DNA from: Pedobacter sp.
GTDB lineage: Bacteria; Bacteroidota; Bacteroidia; Sphingobacteriales; Sphingobacteriaceae
Assembly (NCBI GenBank): GCA_004295885.1
Contig: SEDG01000005.1
Coordinates: 1 to 24,091, forward strand
Direction of reading: 5' to 3'
Length of the DNA stretch: 24,091 bases
Part shown: positions 7,578-15,576 of the stretch, piece after piece
Layout of the letters: each line of letters opens with the position of its first letter
Position numbering within the stretch: the stretch's first letter is position 1
Position numbers and translations under genes: made by a program
Notes under the pieces: generated by a model
Seen by the model: the letters and a program-made list of their open reading frames with translations, nothing else
Database searches by the model: none
Told to the model about the DNA's origin: nothing

Positions 7578-7618
7578 AAACAAAGAAACCGATGCCAAAA
7601 GTATCGGTTTCTTTGTTT
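7578..7618 (+). terminator. Intrinsic terminator of grpE-dnaJ
   Basis: A perfect 16-bp stem, AAACAAAGAAACCGAT with ATCGGTTTCTTTGTTT, encloses a nine-base loop 13 bases after the dnaJ stop. The right arm is T-rich, so its end can serve as the slip tract. Confidence 0.8.
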
Positions 7619-7771
7619 ATAGTTAGCTTTTCATTCTCATGCAGGTAGGAACTATGAGGCGGTCAGCTAAACAACCCTAAAGCGTTATTTAATTCAACTA
7701 AGCCTACCAAAGCATTACAATTGACAGTCAAGCGGGCAATGACGCTAAATAAAATATAACTAAGATTTGGG

Positions 7772-9148
7772 CTATTTGTTCTTCTTGAACTTTTCTTGGT
7801 TTCCCGCTTCGTTTTTTAATGCCAACAAAACGCGGTCTTCAAAAGGCTTCAAATCAATATTAAATGATTTAGACGATAATGGAATTTCATTAACATTTTT
7901 GATGGTTGGAGTATAACCACCAGATGCCATGTAAAATCTATCTGCAAATTTTGGTGAAACACCCTGCTCAAAATCTACACGCTGACCAACTTTACCATCG
8001 GTATTAGAAAATCTAACCTTATTAAAATTCATCCATTTTCCAGTTGTTGCTTCTTTTCCCCAAGCATTGTAATAATAAGCCTCTCTACGCAATTGTCCGT
8101 TTGTGTGTCCATAGTTTTCTATAAAAGAGTAAAAACCATCGAACATTCTGTGCTCCTTTGGTGCTCTCCAGGTGGCAACATATTTCCAATCTTGTCCTTT
8201 CAATTGATACCAAGCAGATAACAATACCGAATTGTTTTCTGCTGCCCTAACATTCATGATAAACTTAACCGGCTCATCGGTTTTCCAATCTGCAGTTTTC
8301 ACATACGATTGTCCGCCTGTTCCTTCACCCCCAAAAGTATTTATTGTTGTAGCTTCATCTTTATCTACAAAAGAAACAAAATCCTGCTTAGTTATAGATT
8401 TATCATTTTCTGCATCCTTGCTATCCCAAACAGAAAATAATACCCTTCTTTCTGTTGGAGAATTAGTTTGTATACCCATGTAACCACGGTAAAAACCTAA
8501 ACTCATGTAATAAGTTGCTAAAGGATCTGCACCCTTTGGCACTAAAATCTCTTGATAAATCCAATTATAAGATTTAGTTGTTGGTGCAGTTGTACTGAAA
8601 CTTAAATGTACCGATGGCGATGATTGATAATCAGTTTGGTTTACCTGTCCATTAGGTTGAAGTGACTTAAACACCAATGAGTTAATTTTAATAGCAGATT
8701 GTGGATTTGCAATAGGCTTTAATTCATATCTGAAATAGCCCGTATTTGGCACGACAATATTTGCAACAAATAAACTATCTGGTTTACCATTACCCTTAAA
8801 AACTAGTTTTTTCTTTAAATTCTTGAATCCTGCTATAGGATATGTAGGTGTAACCGTTAGTTCAAACTCCAAAGTTTTGCCTTCATCTACAATATTGTTA
8901 AATGAAAAATCATAACTACCATTTTTTTGATAGAGATACCAAACCACACTTTTTGTTTGATCTCGCCAATTAGATACAATCCCTTTATTTTCAGGATAAC
9001 CTACAGGGATGGAAACTCCAGGTCGGCCAGGTGCAAAAGGCTCAGCATAAGCTTTATTTGCTGGGATTACAAATACTTGATTTTGTTGTGCTATGCTCAC
9101 ATTAGAGAAAATAAGCAGAGTGATAAAGAAGCTAAAAATAGGTTTCAT
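7772..9148 (-). CDS. Secreted DUF3472-domain protein
   Basis: This 458-residue protein starts with a clear signal peptide, MKPIFSFFITLLIFSNVSIA-Q, so it is exported. The N-terminal part (about 30-160) resembles a DUF5077-like beta domain, including VVWYLYQKNGSYDFSF. The rest resembles DUF3472, with YMSLGFYRGYMGIQTNSPTE, RVLFSVWDSKDAEN, GTGGQS, and WKYVATWRAPKEHRMFDGFY. DUF3472 proteins are common in Bacteroidota and often lie near carbohydrate-active enzymes; no activity is established to my knowledge. I chose the ATG at 9148, because the longer reading to 9172 needs a TTG start and spoils the signal peptide. No glycan-utilisation genes flank it. Confidence 0.78.
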   Translation of the reverse strand: MKPIFSFFITLLIFSNVSIAQQNQVFVIPANKAYAEPFAPGRPGVSIPVGYPENKGIVSNWRDQTKSVVWYLYQKNGSYDFSFNNIVDEGKTLEFELTVTPTYPIAGFKNLKKKLVFKGNGKPDSLFVANIVVPNTGYFRYELKPIANPQSAIKINSLVFKSLQPNGQVNQTDYQSSPSVHLSFSTTAPTTKSYNWIYQEILVPKGADPLATYYMSLGFYRGYMGIQTNSPTERRVLFSVWDSKDAENDKSITKQDFVSFVDKDEATTINTFGGEGTGGQSYVKTADWKTDEPVKFIMNVRAAENNSVLLSAWYQLKGQDWKYVATWRAPKEHRMFDGFYSFIENYGHTNGQLRREAYYYNAWGKEATTGKWMNFNKVRFSNTDGKVGQRVDFEQGVSPKFADRFYMASGGYTPTIKNVNEIPLSSKSFNIDLKPFEDRVLLALKNEAGNQEKFKKNK

Positions 9149-9291
9149 ATTTGTTGATTTTGTGTTTAACAAATTAACCTATTATTAAATTCAAAAACTA
9201 TGCTTTTGACCCTCACACACAAACGTTTGCGTGAAGTTAATTAGGAAAAAGATAAGCATACAACCACTTAAACGATACTAAAAACGATAAG

Positions 9292-9804
9292 CTATAGAAT
9301 TAAATAATAAATGTTCATTCCGTAATCAGTTGCCACCTTACCGACCTCCTTCGGAGCTTCTTTTTTATCTATTAACACTTTCTCTACTTTGTTCATACTG
9401 CCATTTACTTCTAAGTTTAATTCATATGCCGCTTGGTTACCTAACTTTAAGTAATAAGTATTATCTGTTGATTTAGCTAGAATTGCAATTTCTTGAGAAA
9501 ATAACTGATAGTAATTAAATTTATCAGTACCATAAGAAAATGGTGGTCGAATGGAAAAACTAATTTGTTTTATAACGCCATTTGCATCTTTTGAATACAA
9601 CTGAATTTGACTTTGGCTAACAGAACCAGTTGTAGTTGAGTTCAATAAATCTTCTCCAAAAGTATTTTTGACAACCAAATTTAAATAAATAGTAGACTGT
9701 ACAGGAGAGCAAGCACATAAGCCACCTCCATTATTTTCATCTATTTTTTTACAACCAAAAATTACAACAAACAATACAGTAAACGCAACGATAAATTTTT
9801 TCAT
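9292..9804 (-). CDS. Small lipoprotein of unknown function
   Basis: The 170-residue product starts MKKFIVAFTVLFVVIFGC-KK, a lipoprotein signal with the lipidated Cys18. After a Gly/Asn-rich linker and the short CAC motif, the body is predicted to be mainly beta (STIYLNLVVKNTFGEDLL, TYYLKLGNQAAYELNLEV). I recognise no named family, although similar small periplasmic or outer-membrane lipoproteins are frequent in Bacteroidota. An upstream in-frame ATG at 9828 would add eight residues before the signal, so I prefer 9804. The adjacent DUF3472 gene lies 143 bases downstream on the same strand; co-transcription is uncertain. Confidence 0.7.
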   Translation of the reverse strand: MKKFIVAFTVLFVVIFGCKKIDENNGGGLCACSPVQSTIYLNLVVKNTFGEDLLNSTTTGSVSQSQIQLYSKDANGVIKQISFSIRPPFSYGTDKFNYYQLFSQEIAILAKSTDNTYYLKLGNQAAYELNLEVNGSMNKVEKVLIDKKEAPKEVGKVATDYGMNIYYLIL

Positions 9805-9913
9805 AAGAGTTTTATTACCTATACGCATAACATTAATATTTCGCTACATTTCTAAGAAACTATAAATTTCACATCTTGCAACGGTTCAAAAGAACCACTG
9901 TCTTTAAAATCTA

Positions 9914-9978
9914 AACCTGATTGTAGTGAACACGAATCCCGATTCTTCATCGGGAGAGTAAAACGAAAAGCGGGGCTG
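9914..9978. repeat. Dispersed intergenic repeat, copy A, with CCCGAT/ATCGGG hairpin
   Basis: The left block AACCTGATTGTAGTG (9914-9928) and right block AAACGAAAAGCGGGGCTG (9961-9978) recur in diverged form at 23489-23503 and 23539-23556. The middle differs and here contains the hairpin CCCGAT-TCTTC-ATCGGG (9938-9954). No ORF covers it. It accounts for much of the 271-base gap before the ABC ATPase gene; the rest of that gap shows only a GGTTC-AAAA-GAACC mini-hairpin near 9880. Confidence 0.6.
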
Positions 9979-10099
9979 AAAAATCCCATAATATGCTGGC
10001 TTTCATTTTCAAAAAAATAAATTCATCAGCTTTCCTTTAAATAGTAACATTTTAACCAGCCCTGCATCTTATATTTACTAAACTAAAACAACATCGTAA

Positions 10100-11011
10100 A
10101 TGCTTAGCGTAAAAAATATTGTTAAACAATATGCCACGCACCGTGCTTTAGACCAAGTTAGCTTGGAGGTAGAGAGCGGCAAAATATTTGGACTGCTTGG
10201 TCCGAATGGTGCAGGCAAAACATCTTTAATCAGAATTATTACTCAGATTACTGCGCCAGACAGTGGCGAAGTGCTTTTTAATGGTGAACGTTTAAATGCA
10301 AATCACATTTCACAAATAGGTTATTTACCAGAAGAACGTGGTTTGTACAAAAAAATGGAAATCGGTGAGCAGGTTTTATACCTATCTAAGCTTAAAGGAT
10401 TAAGCACGGCTGAAGCCACTAAACGCATTAAATTCTGGTTTGAGAAATTAGAAATGGGCAGTTGGTGGAATAAAAAAGTAGAAGATCTGAGTAAAGGAAT
10501 GCAACAAAAAGTTCAGTTTGTGGCTACGGTTTTACACCAACCCGAACTGATCATTTTGGATGAACCTTTTTCTGGTTTCGACCCTGTAAATGCAGATATC
10601 ATTAAAAATGAAATCTTAGAATTAAACAGACAAGGTGCAACATTCATTTTCTCTACCCATAGAATGGAAAGTGTGGAAGAACTTTGCGACCATATTGCAT
10701 TAATTGACCGGTCTAAAAAGATTTTAGATGGTAGCGTTGATGAAATCAAGGGAACTTATCGCAACAATACTTACTGGATTGAGTACGAAGGAGATTACAA
10801 TACAGCAAATGCAAAAGGCATTTTTGAGGTATTGCAAACCGAAAACATTAAAGGTAAAACTTTACTTAAAATTCAATTACAGCAAGACAAAACTGCCAAT
10901 GAGGTTTTAGCAACCTTATTGCCTTATGTAGCCATTCATCGTTTAGATGAGGTGATACCAACAATGAACGATATTTTTATTGACAAAGTTAAAAGACAAG
11001 ATTATGAATAA
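10100..11011 (+). CDS. ABC transporter ATP-binding protein, NatA/DRA-like exporter
   Basis: This 303-residue ATPase contains Walker A GPNGAGKTS (34-42), a Q-loop region with GYLPEERGLYKKM, the variant signature LSKGMQQK (130-137) usual for the NatA/drug-exporter group, Walker B LIILDEP (150-156) and switch His in FSTHRME. Residues after about 215 form the C-terminal extension (DUF4162-like) typical of this group. The next gene encodes its ABC-2 permease and overlaps it by eight bases, so the two are translationally coupled. Together they probably form a homodimeric exporter. NatAB exports sodium in Bacillus, but the substrate here cannot be predicted. Confidence 0.9.
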   Translation: MLSVKNIVKQYATHRALDQVSLEVESGKIFGLLGPNGAGKTSLIRIITQITAPDSGEVLFNGERLNANHISQIGYLPEERGLYKKMEIGEQVLYLSKLKGLSTAEATKRIKFWFEKLEMGSWWNKKVEDLSKGMQQKVQFVATVLHQPELIILDEPFSGFDPVNADIIKNEILELNRQGATFIFSTHRMESVEELCDHIALIDRSKKILDGSVDEIKGTYRNNTYWIEYEGDYNTANAKGIFEVLQTENIKGKTLLKIQLQQDKTANEVLATLLPYVAIHRLDEVIPTMNDIFIDKVKRQDYE

Positions 11012-12335
11012 GGTTTTACTCATTATACGTAGGGAATATTTGTCGAGAGTGAAGAAAAAATCGTTCATTATCATGACGTTTTTAACGCCACTTTTGATAG
11101 CAGGTATTTATGGTTTGATTGGTTATTTCACTTACAAAGGCATTAAAGACACACATGATAAAATAGCTGTAGTTAGCACCAATAAAACACTAACAGAGAA
11201 ATTAACCACAGATAAAAACATTGAATATGAGTATGTGAATCAGTCGTTAGAGGAAGTTAAAAAATCACTCAAAAAATCTGATTTCGACTATGTTTTATAT
11301 TTACCCGAATTTAGTTTAGCTGAACCGAAAGGCGTTGAATTGTTTGGGGAGAAACAGGCTGGTTTATCTTTAAACGGCAGAATTTCTAGGGACATTGAAG
11401 AATTAATTCGCAATCAGAAACTAAAGGAATCTGGTATAGCACAAGCAGATTTAGACCAATTGAAAACATCGGTTGATATTGAAACCAAAAAGATTGCAGA
11501 TACAGGCAAGGAAGAATCTAGCAGTGCTGGAGCGAGTACGATCATTGCCTTTATTGCTGGAGTTTTGATGTTTATGTTCATTATGCTTTATGGTATACAG
11601 GTGATGCGTGGTGTAATTGAAGAAAAAACGAGCAGAATTATCGAGGTCATGATTTCATCTGTTAAACCTTTTCAGTTAATGATGGGTAAAATCATCGGCA
11701 TTGCATTGGTAGGTTTAACCCAGTTTATTTTGTGGATTGTATTGACATTAACCATTAGCACAATTGCAGCTACTGTATTTATAGATAAAGCTGATGTGAA
11801 AAAAATAGCGACTTCTGCACAAAGTGGAAGTCAAATTTCTACTGGAACAACAGCTGTGCAGGCACCACAAGGTCCTATGGTTGATATCCAGAAAAGCTTA
11901 GCAGGATTAGATTTCGGCAAAATTGTATCGGTATTTATTTTCTTCTTTATTGGCGGTTATTTGTTTTACAGCGCTTTGTATGCTGCTATAGGCTCTGCCG
12001 TAGATAGTGAAACAGAAACACAACAATTCATGATGCCTGTAATGATGCCTTTGTTATTAGGTTATGCTTTATCTCTGAGCGTGGTTACTAACGACCCTTA
12101 TGGCAATGTAGCATTTTGGCTTTCGATGATACCGTTTACCTCTCCTATTGCAATGGTGGTTCGCTTACCTTATGGCGTTCCAGGGTGGGAACTAGCATTA
12201 TCTATGGCCATTTTAGTTGTCGGTTTTATTGGAACAGTTTGGGTGGCTAGTAGAATTTACCGTGTTGGTATTTTAATGTACGGTAAGAAAACAACATTTA
12301 AAGAAATGTTTAAGTGGTTTACTTATAAAAATTAA
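11004..12335 (+). CDS. ABC-2 type permease, NatB-like
   Basis: This 443-residue protein starts MNKVLLIIRREYLSRVKKKS, the usual N-terminus of NatB-like permeases. One membrane helix (about 24-45) is followed by an extracytoplasmic domain of about 125 residues and five further helices: IIAFIAGVLMFMFIMLYGIQ, a second near IIGIALVGLTQFILWIVLTL, then three in the last 140 residues. The motif GVIEEKTSRIIEVMISSVKP, shared by ABC-2 permeases, couples to the ATPase. The ATG at 11004 lies inside the stop region of the ATPase gene (ATGAATAA); the longer reading from TTG at 10980 is unlikely. A Gln/Gly/Ser-rich loop lies at about 270-295. Confidence 0.9.
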   Translation: MNKVLLIIRREYLSRVKKKSFIIMTFLTPLLIAGIYGLIGYFTYKGIKDTHDKIAVVSTNKTLTEKLTTDKNIEYEYVNQSLEEVKKSLKKSDFDYVLYLPEFSLAEPKGVELFGEKQAGLSLNGRISRDIEELIRNQKLKESGIAQADLDQLKTSVDIETKKIADTGKEESSSAGASTIIAFIAGVLMFMFIMLYGIQVMRGVIEEKTSRIIEVMISSVKPFQLMMGKIIGIALVGLTQFILWIVLTLTISTIAATVFIDKADVKKIATSAQSGSQISTGTTAVQAPQGPMVDIQKSLAGLDFGKIVSVFIFFFIGGYLFYSALYAAIGSAVDSETETQQFMMPVMMPLLLGYALSLSVVTNDPYGNVAFWLSMIPFTSPIAMVVRLPYGVPGWELALSMAILVVGFIGTVWVASRIYRVGILMYGKKTTFKEMFKWFTYKN

Positions 12336-12348
12336 TTCCCCATACTTT

Positions 12349-12414
12349 ACCACCAAAGACACCTAAGAAAACCAAAGATTTATGGCTAAGGTGTACTTTG
12401 GTTTCTTTGGTGGT
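12349..12414. repeat. Inverted repeat with competing inner stems after the ABC operon
   Basis: The outer arms ACCACCAAAGA (12349-12359) and TCTTTGGTGGT (12404-12414) pair perfectly. Inside, ACACCT/AGGTGT or AACCAAAG/CTTTGGTT can form, but not both fully. CTTTG-rich palindromes of this look recur between genes in Bacteroidota (general recollection). There is no T-run, so it is a doubtful terminator, although it lies 14 bases after the permease stop. Confidence 0.55.
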
Positions 12415-12465
12415 TCAAATATAAGCCTAAGACGTACTAAGATTTCTTAGATGGTAAATTAAAGC

Positions 12466-13179
12466 ATGAAAAAAGCAATCGTAATTGGCGCAACATCGGG
12501 TATTGGAAAAGCATTAGCTTTACTACTAGCAGCTAATGGTTATAAAGTTGGTATTACTGGTCGCAGGGAAAACTTGTTGGCAAAATTAGACAATGAAAAA
12601 CCCGATAGCTTTTATTATTTACCATTTGATGTTACTGCAGATAAACTAGAGGAAAACCTAAATATCATCACCAAACAACTTGGCGGACTAGATTTATTGA
12701 TTTATAGTTCAGGTGTTGGAGAGTTAAATTCAGCTTTAAAAATAGATATAGAATTGCCAGCAATTGATGTTAATGTTACTGCATTTAATAAAACTATGGT
12801 TTGGGCCTATCATTATTTTGAGCAACAAAAAAGTGGACAAATTGCAGCAATAAGTTCCATTGCAGGTTTAAGAGGAAGTGCCATCGCACCTTCTTATAAT
12901 GCTAGCAAGGCTTATCAAATTAATTACTTAGAAGGATTAAGGCAAAAGGCAAAAAAGCAAAAACTAGCCATTTCAATTACTGATATACGAGCTGGTTTTG
13001 TTGATACAAAAATGGCTAAAGGGTCAGGAAAATTTTGGGTGGCTAGTCCAAAAAAAGCAGCCTTACAAATATTTAATGCAATTAAAGCCAAAAAAAGCGT
13101 TATTTATGTAACTAAGCGTTGGCAATTAATTGCTTGGGTACTAAAACTGCTGCCACGCTTTTTATACGAAAGATTATAA
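12466..13179 (+). CDS. Short-chain dehydrogenase/reductase (classical SDR)
   Basis: This 237-residue protein has the cofactor motif GATSGIG (8-14), GRR at 32-34 after the second strand (suggesting NADP preference), and the catalytic set Ser131 (SSIAG), Tyr144 and Lys148 in YNASK, with Asn103 in VNVTAF. Length and layout are those of a classical SDR. The C-terminus contains the basic hydrophobic segment RWQLIAWVLKLLPRFLYERL, which may touch the membrane, as in several Bacteroidota SDRs. Neighbours do not reveal the substrate. The stop codon abuts a long palindrome. Confidence 0.92.
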   Translation: MKKAIVIGATSGIGKALALLLAANGYKVGITGRRENLLAKLDNEKPDSFYYLPFDVTADKLEENLNIITKQLGGLDLLIYSSGVGELNSALKIDIELPAIDVNVTAFNKTMVWAYHYFEQQKSGQIAAISSIAGLRGSAIAPSYNASKAYQINYLEGLRQKAKKQKLAISITDIRAGFVDTKMAKGSGKFWVASPKKAALQIFNAIKAKKSVIYVTKRWQLIAWVLKLLPRFLYERL

Positions 13180-13224
13180 ACTTTGTCAAAGCTCTTGCCA
13201 ACTGTATAGAGCTTTGACAAAGTT
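13179..13224. repeat. Nested palindrome, copy 1 (CTTTGTCAAAG family)
   Basis: The 17-base arms AACTTTGTCAAAGCTCT (13179-13195) and AGAGCTTTGACAAAGTT (13208-13224) pair perfectly around a 12-base loop. Each arm also contains the near-palindrome CTTTGTCAAAG, so alternative small hairpins are possible. A second copy with two compensated base-pair changes lies at 15460-15505. It starts at the last base of the SDR stop codon and may end that transcript, but no T-run follows. Confidence 0.75.
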
Positions 13225-13246
13225 AAACCCACAACAATTTAACTAG

Positions 13247-14152
13247 ATGAGATTAGCCGTTATCGATTTAGGAACAAATACTTTTCATTTAATAATTGCC
13301 GAACAAAATGTTGGCGAGCTTCAAATTATTTATAAAACTAATCAGCCTGTTAAGTTAGGTGAAGACATCACCAAAAATAATTTAATTATCCCAACAGCAT
13401 TTGAGCGTGGTATAACTTGCCTGCAAGAGTTTAAGGCAGAGATAGACAAATACGAGATTGATGTAGTTAAAGCAACCGCAACTTCTGGTGTTCGCAGTGC
13501 GATGAATGGGCTAGAATTTGTAGAAGCAGCCAAGGAAAGAGCAGGAATTGAAATTGATATTATTGATGGCGATGAAGAAGCACAATATATTTACGAAGGC
13601 GTAAAATGGAGCGGAGCCATAACGGGGAAATCACTTATTATGGATATCGGAGGTGGAAGTACTGAATTTATCCTTTGCGACGAAGAAAATTTAGTTTGGA
13701 AAAAAAGCTATAATATTGGCGCAGCAAGGCTGATGCAGACATTCTTCAAGTCAGACCCAATCAATGAAGCAGATACAAACGCTATCATCAATCATTTAGA
13801 TGAAGAATTAAAAGCACTTAAAATTATTTGCAAGGAATATGGGCCAGAAACTTTGATAGGTTCTGCTGGTGCTTTTGAAACCTTTGTGGGTATGATTAAT
13901 CCTGATATCGACATTAAAACTACCGCATCCGCGTATATTCCCTTTTTGAGTTATAGAGACCTAGCTACCAAGCTCATCAACTCAACTCATCAAGAAAGAG
14001 CAAATATGGTAGGCTTAATCCCATTACGTGTAGATATGATTGTGATGGCAAGTATTTTAACAAACTATATTTTAGATGAGCTTGATATCAAAACCATCAA
14101 ATTATCTACTTATGATTTGAAAATGGGCGTTTTGCAGAGTTTGAAGAATTAA
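13247..14152 (+). CDS. Ppx/GppA family phosphatase (exopolyphosphatase or pppGpp phosphohydrolase)
   Basis: The 301-residue protein matches the short, two-lobed Ppx/GppA core without the C-terminal HD-like domains of E. coli Ppx (513 residues). Phosphate loops of the actin-like ASKHA fold are present: DLGTNTFHL (7-15) and DIGGGSTEFIL (133-143). The catalytic Glu region is DGDEEAQYIYEGV (about 108-120). It should release phosphate from polyphosphate chains or convert pppGpp to ppGpp; sequence alone does not separate these. It is convergent with the next gene and overlaps its stop by three bases. Confidence 0.88.
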   Translation: MRLAVIDLGTNTFHLIIAEQNVGELQIIYKTNQPVKLGEDITKNNLIIPTAFERGITCLQEFKAEIDKYEIDVVKATATSGVRSAMNGLEFVEAAKERAGIEIDIIDGDEEAQYIYEGVKWSGAITGKSLIMDIGGGSTEFILCDEENLVWKKSYNIGAARLMQTFFKSDPINEADTNAIINHLDEELKALKIICKEYGPETLIGSAGAFETFVGMINPDIDIKTTASAYIPFLSYRDLATKLINSTHQERANMVGLIPLRVDMIVMASILTNYILDELDIKTIKLSTYDLKMGVLQSLKN

Positions 14153-14817
14153 TGATTTGTAGTCATTGCTATTTTACCCATAATCATACTCACACAGCTT
14201 ACAGTTAAATCTGCTTGTTTCTCTCTCGAATAGTTTGCTTTTAGTGAGCCTTCGAACCTTAATGAGTTTACATTGATAACGTTGTTTTTAGTATCGAAAT
14301 TTTTCGTCAGCGAAAATTCATATCTACCATTAACATCTGTTGTGCTGAATAACTTTGTATTTCCGATACTAACCCTAGCGCCTGCTATTGGCTTCTTATT
14401 TTCATCAAAAACATAACCGTAAATCGATTTTATCTTAGTTGTGTTAGAAATGGTTTTTAGATTTATTGGAGAGTTAGCAATTGGCATTGGCTCTTTTAAA
14501 CTATGTGCACTTGCATCATTTGCTATTAAACTGACTGCAATAGCTAATACACTCAAATATTTGAGCCAGTTTTTATTAGAGGGCACAACTAGCGAATAGT
14601 AACTAAGTTGATTAAGTTGTGTATGAGTAAGGCGACCACAAACATCATTTTTTGCCGATGATAAATATTTGATGATTTCTGTATTGGTGTGATTGGAAAA
14701 ATCGACTACACATTTATCACAGGTTTCGCAAAAACGACCGTCGTTTCTGGCATCCATCAATTCCCAGTTTTGATGACAAGGTTCAGCTATATTTATAGAT
14801 ATGGTTTTATTCTTCAT
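14149..14817 (-). CDS. Membrane protein with N-terminal Cys cluster and carboxypeptidase-regulatory-like domain
   Basis: This 222-residue protein has three parts. Residues 10-65 hold Cys14, then Cys30-x2-Cys33-x2-Cys36, in the context PCHQNWELMDARNDGRFC and CDKCVVDFSNH, plus a later VCGRL (Cys60). This arrangement resembles an uncharacterised, probably metal-binding, module that recurs in Bacteroidota (recollection). Residues about 84-102 form one membrane helix (WLKYLSVLAIAVSLIA). Residues about 132-205 resemble a CarboxypepD_reg-like beta sandwich (IYGYVFDENKKPIAGARVSI, STTDVNGRYEFSL). The likely topology is Cys module inside, beta domain in the periplasm. Function is unknown. Its stop shares TTAA with the convergent phosphatase gene. 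Confidence 0.75.
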   Translation of the reverse strand: MKNKTISINIAEPCHQNWELMDARNDGRFCETCDKCVVDFSNHTNTEIIKYLSSAKNDVCGRLTHTQLNQLSYYSLVVPSNKNWLKYLSVLAIAVSLIANDASAHSLKEPMPIANSPINLKTISNTTKIKSIYGYVFDENKKPIAGARVSIGNTKLFSTTDVNGRYEFSLTKNFDTKNNVINVNSLRFEGSLKANYSREKQADLTVSCVSMIMGKIAMTTNH

Positions 14818-14877
14818 CTTCTTAATTTTTATAGATGATGGAAGAAATGTTAGAATTCCACAAATAAGCAGAAAATA

Positions 14878-15444
14878 TTATAAGTTGCTTAAAGCTTTAT
14901 AGAGTTTTTCTGTCGGCAAGCCCATCACATTAGTATAGGAACCTTCAATACGTTCAACTACAACCAAGCCCCACCAATCTTGCACACCATAAGAGCCAGC
15001 TTTATCGAAAGGCTTAAAATTGTCAATGTAATACTCAATCTCTTCTTCGCTAACTTCTCTGCAAAACACTTCGCTTAAATCATAAAATGATGTCAGTTGA
15101 TTATCCTTTATAATGGTCACGCCAGTAAAAACTTCGTGTTTGCGACCAGATAATTTCCTCAACATTTCTTGTGCGTGAACCTTATCATCAGGTTTCCCTA
15201 AAATTTCACCATCTAAGGCTACAATGGTATCTGCTGTAATGGTTATTTGATTTGTAGACGAGCCAAAGGCTTTCGCTTTTTTCTCCGATATGTAAACAGC
15301 AACCGCTGAAGGCTGTAAACCATCAGGAAAACTTTCATCAACTTCTTTCAACTCGATGGTAAAATCAAGTCCTAATGCTTTCATTAATTCTTGGCGACGA
15401 GGAGATTTGGAGGCTAAAACGATTGGATGCTGCTGTTTGTACAT
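14878..15444 (-). CDS. maf: Maf family nucleoside triphosphate pyrophosphatase (YhdE/dTTPase-UTPase-like)
   Basis: This 188-residue protein shows the Maf signature ASKSPRRQELM (11-21), the catalytic TADTIVALDGEILGKP, AQEMLRKLSGRKHEVFTGV, and the C-terminal FDKAGSYGVQDWWGLVVVER followed by GSYTNVMGLP. The GVQD-W segment and the first-strand pattern fit the YhdE subgroup, which hydrolyses dTTP, UTP and modified pyrimidine nucleotides, rather than the YceF subgroup. It works in the cytoplasm in nucleotide-pool cleaning. It is 61 bases downstream of nothing coding on its own strand except the palindrome; the start ATG lies 15 bases from that palindrome. Confidence 0.93.
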   Translation of the reverse strand: MYKQQHPIVLASKSPRRQELMKALGLDFTIELKEVDESFPDGLQPSAVAVYISEKKAKAFGSSTNQITITADTIVALDGEILGKPDDKVHAQEMLRKLSGRKHEVFTGVTIIKDNQLTSFYDLSEVFCREVSEEEIEYYIDNFKPFDKAGSYGVQDWWGLVVVERIEGSYTNVMGLPTEKLYKALSNL

Positions 15445-15459
15445 TTACTTTGTGAATTT

Positions 15460-15505
15460 AGCTTTGTCAAAGTTCTTTATAGTCTGTTAGAACTTTGACA
15501 AAGCT
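15460..15505. repeat. Nested palindrome, copy 2 (CTTTGTCAAAG family)
   Basis: Arms AGCTTTGTCAAAGTTCT (15460-15476) and AGAACTTTGACAAAGCT (15489-15505) pair perfectly around a 12-base loop. Compared with copy 1, two bases per arm differ, and the opposite arm changes so that pairing is kept. It lies between maf and the Spy-like gene, directly before the terminator of the latter. Confidence 0.75.
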
Positions 15506-15523
15506 CATTTAAAATTTGCGCTA

Positions 15524-15560
15524 AAATAACAAAAGCGACCATAAGTCGCTTTTGTTATTT
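15524..15560 (-). terminator. Intrinsic terminator of the Spy-like gene
   Basis: A perfect 16-bp stem, AAATAACAAAAGCGAC with GTCGCTTTTGTTATTT, encloses the loop CATAA, 16 bases past the stop at 15577. On the minus strand the second arm ends TTTTGTTATTTTAG, which gives a T-rich tail. Confidence 0.8.
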
Positions 15561-15576
15561 ATAATATTGTTAGTGA

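Noticed and set aside
9170..9195. TTAATTTG with upstream TTTG as promoter of the DUF3472 gene
   Set aside because: The first base pair of the -7 element is wrong and the spacing is about 14 bases instead of 19-21.
10513..10910. Small ORFs inside the NatA-like ATPase gene
   Set aside because: All ABC motifs lie in the long frame; the small frames show no domain and are shadows.
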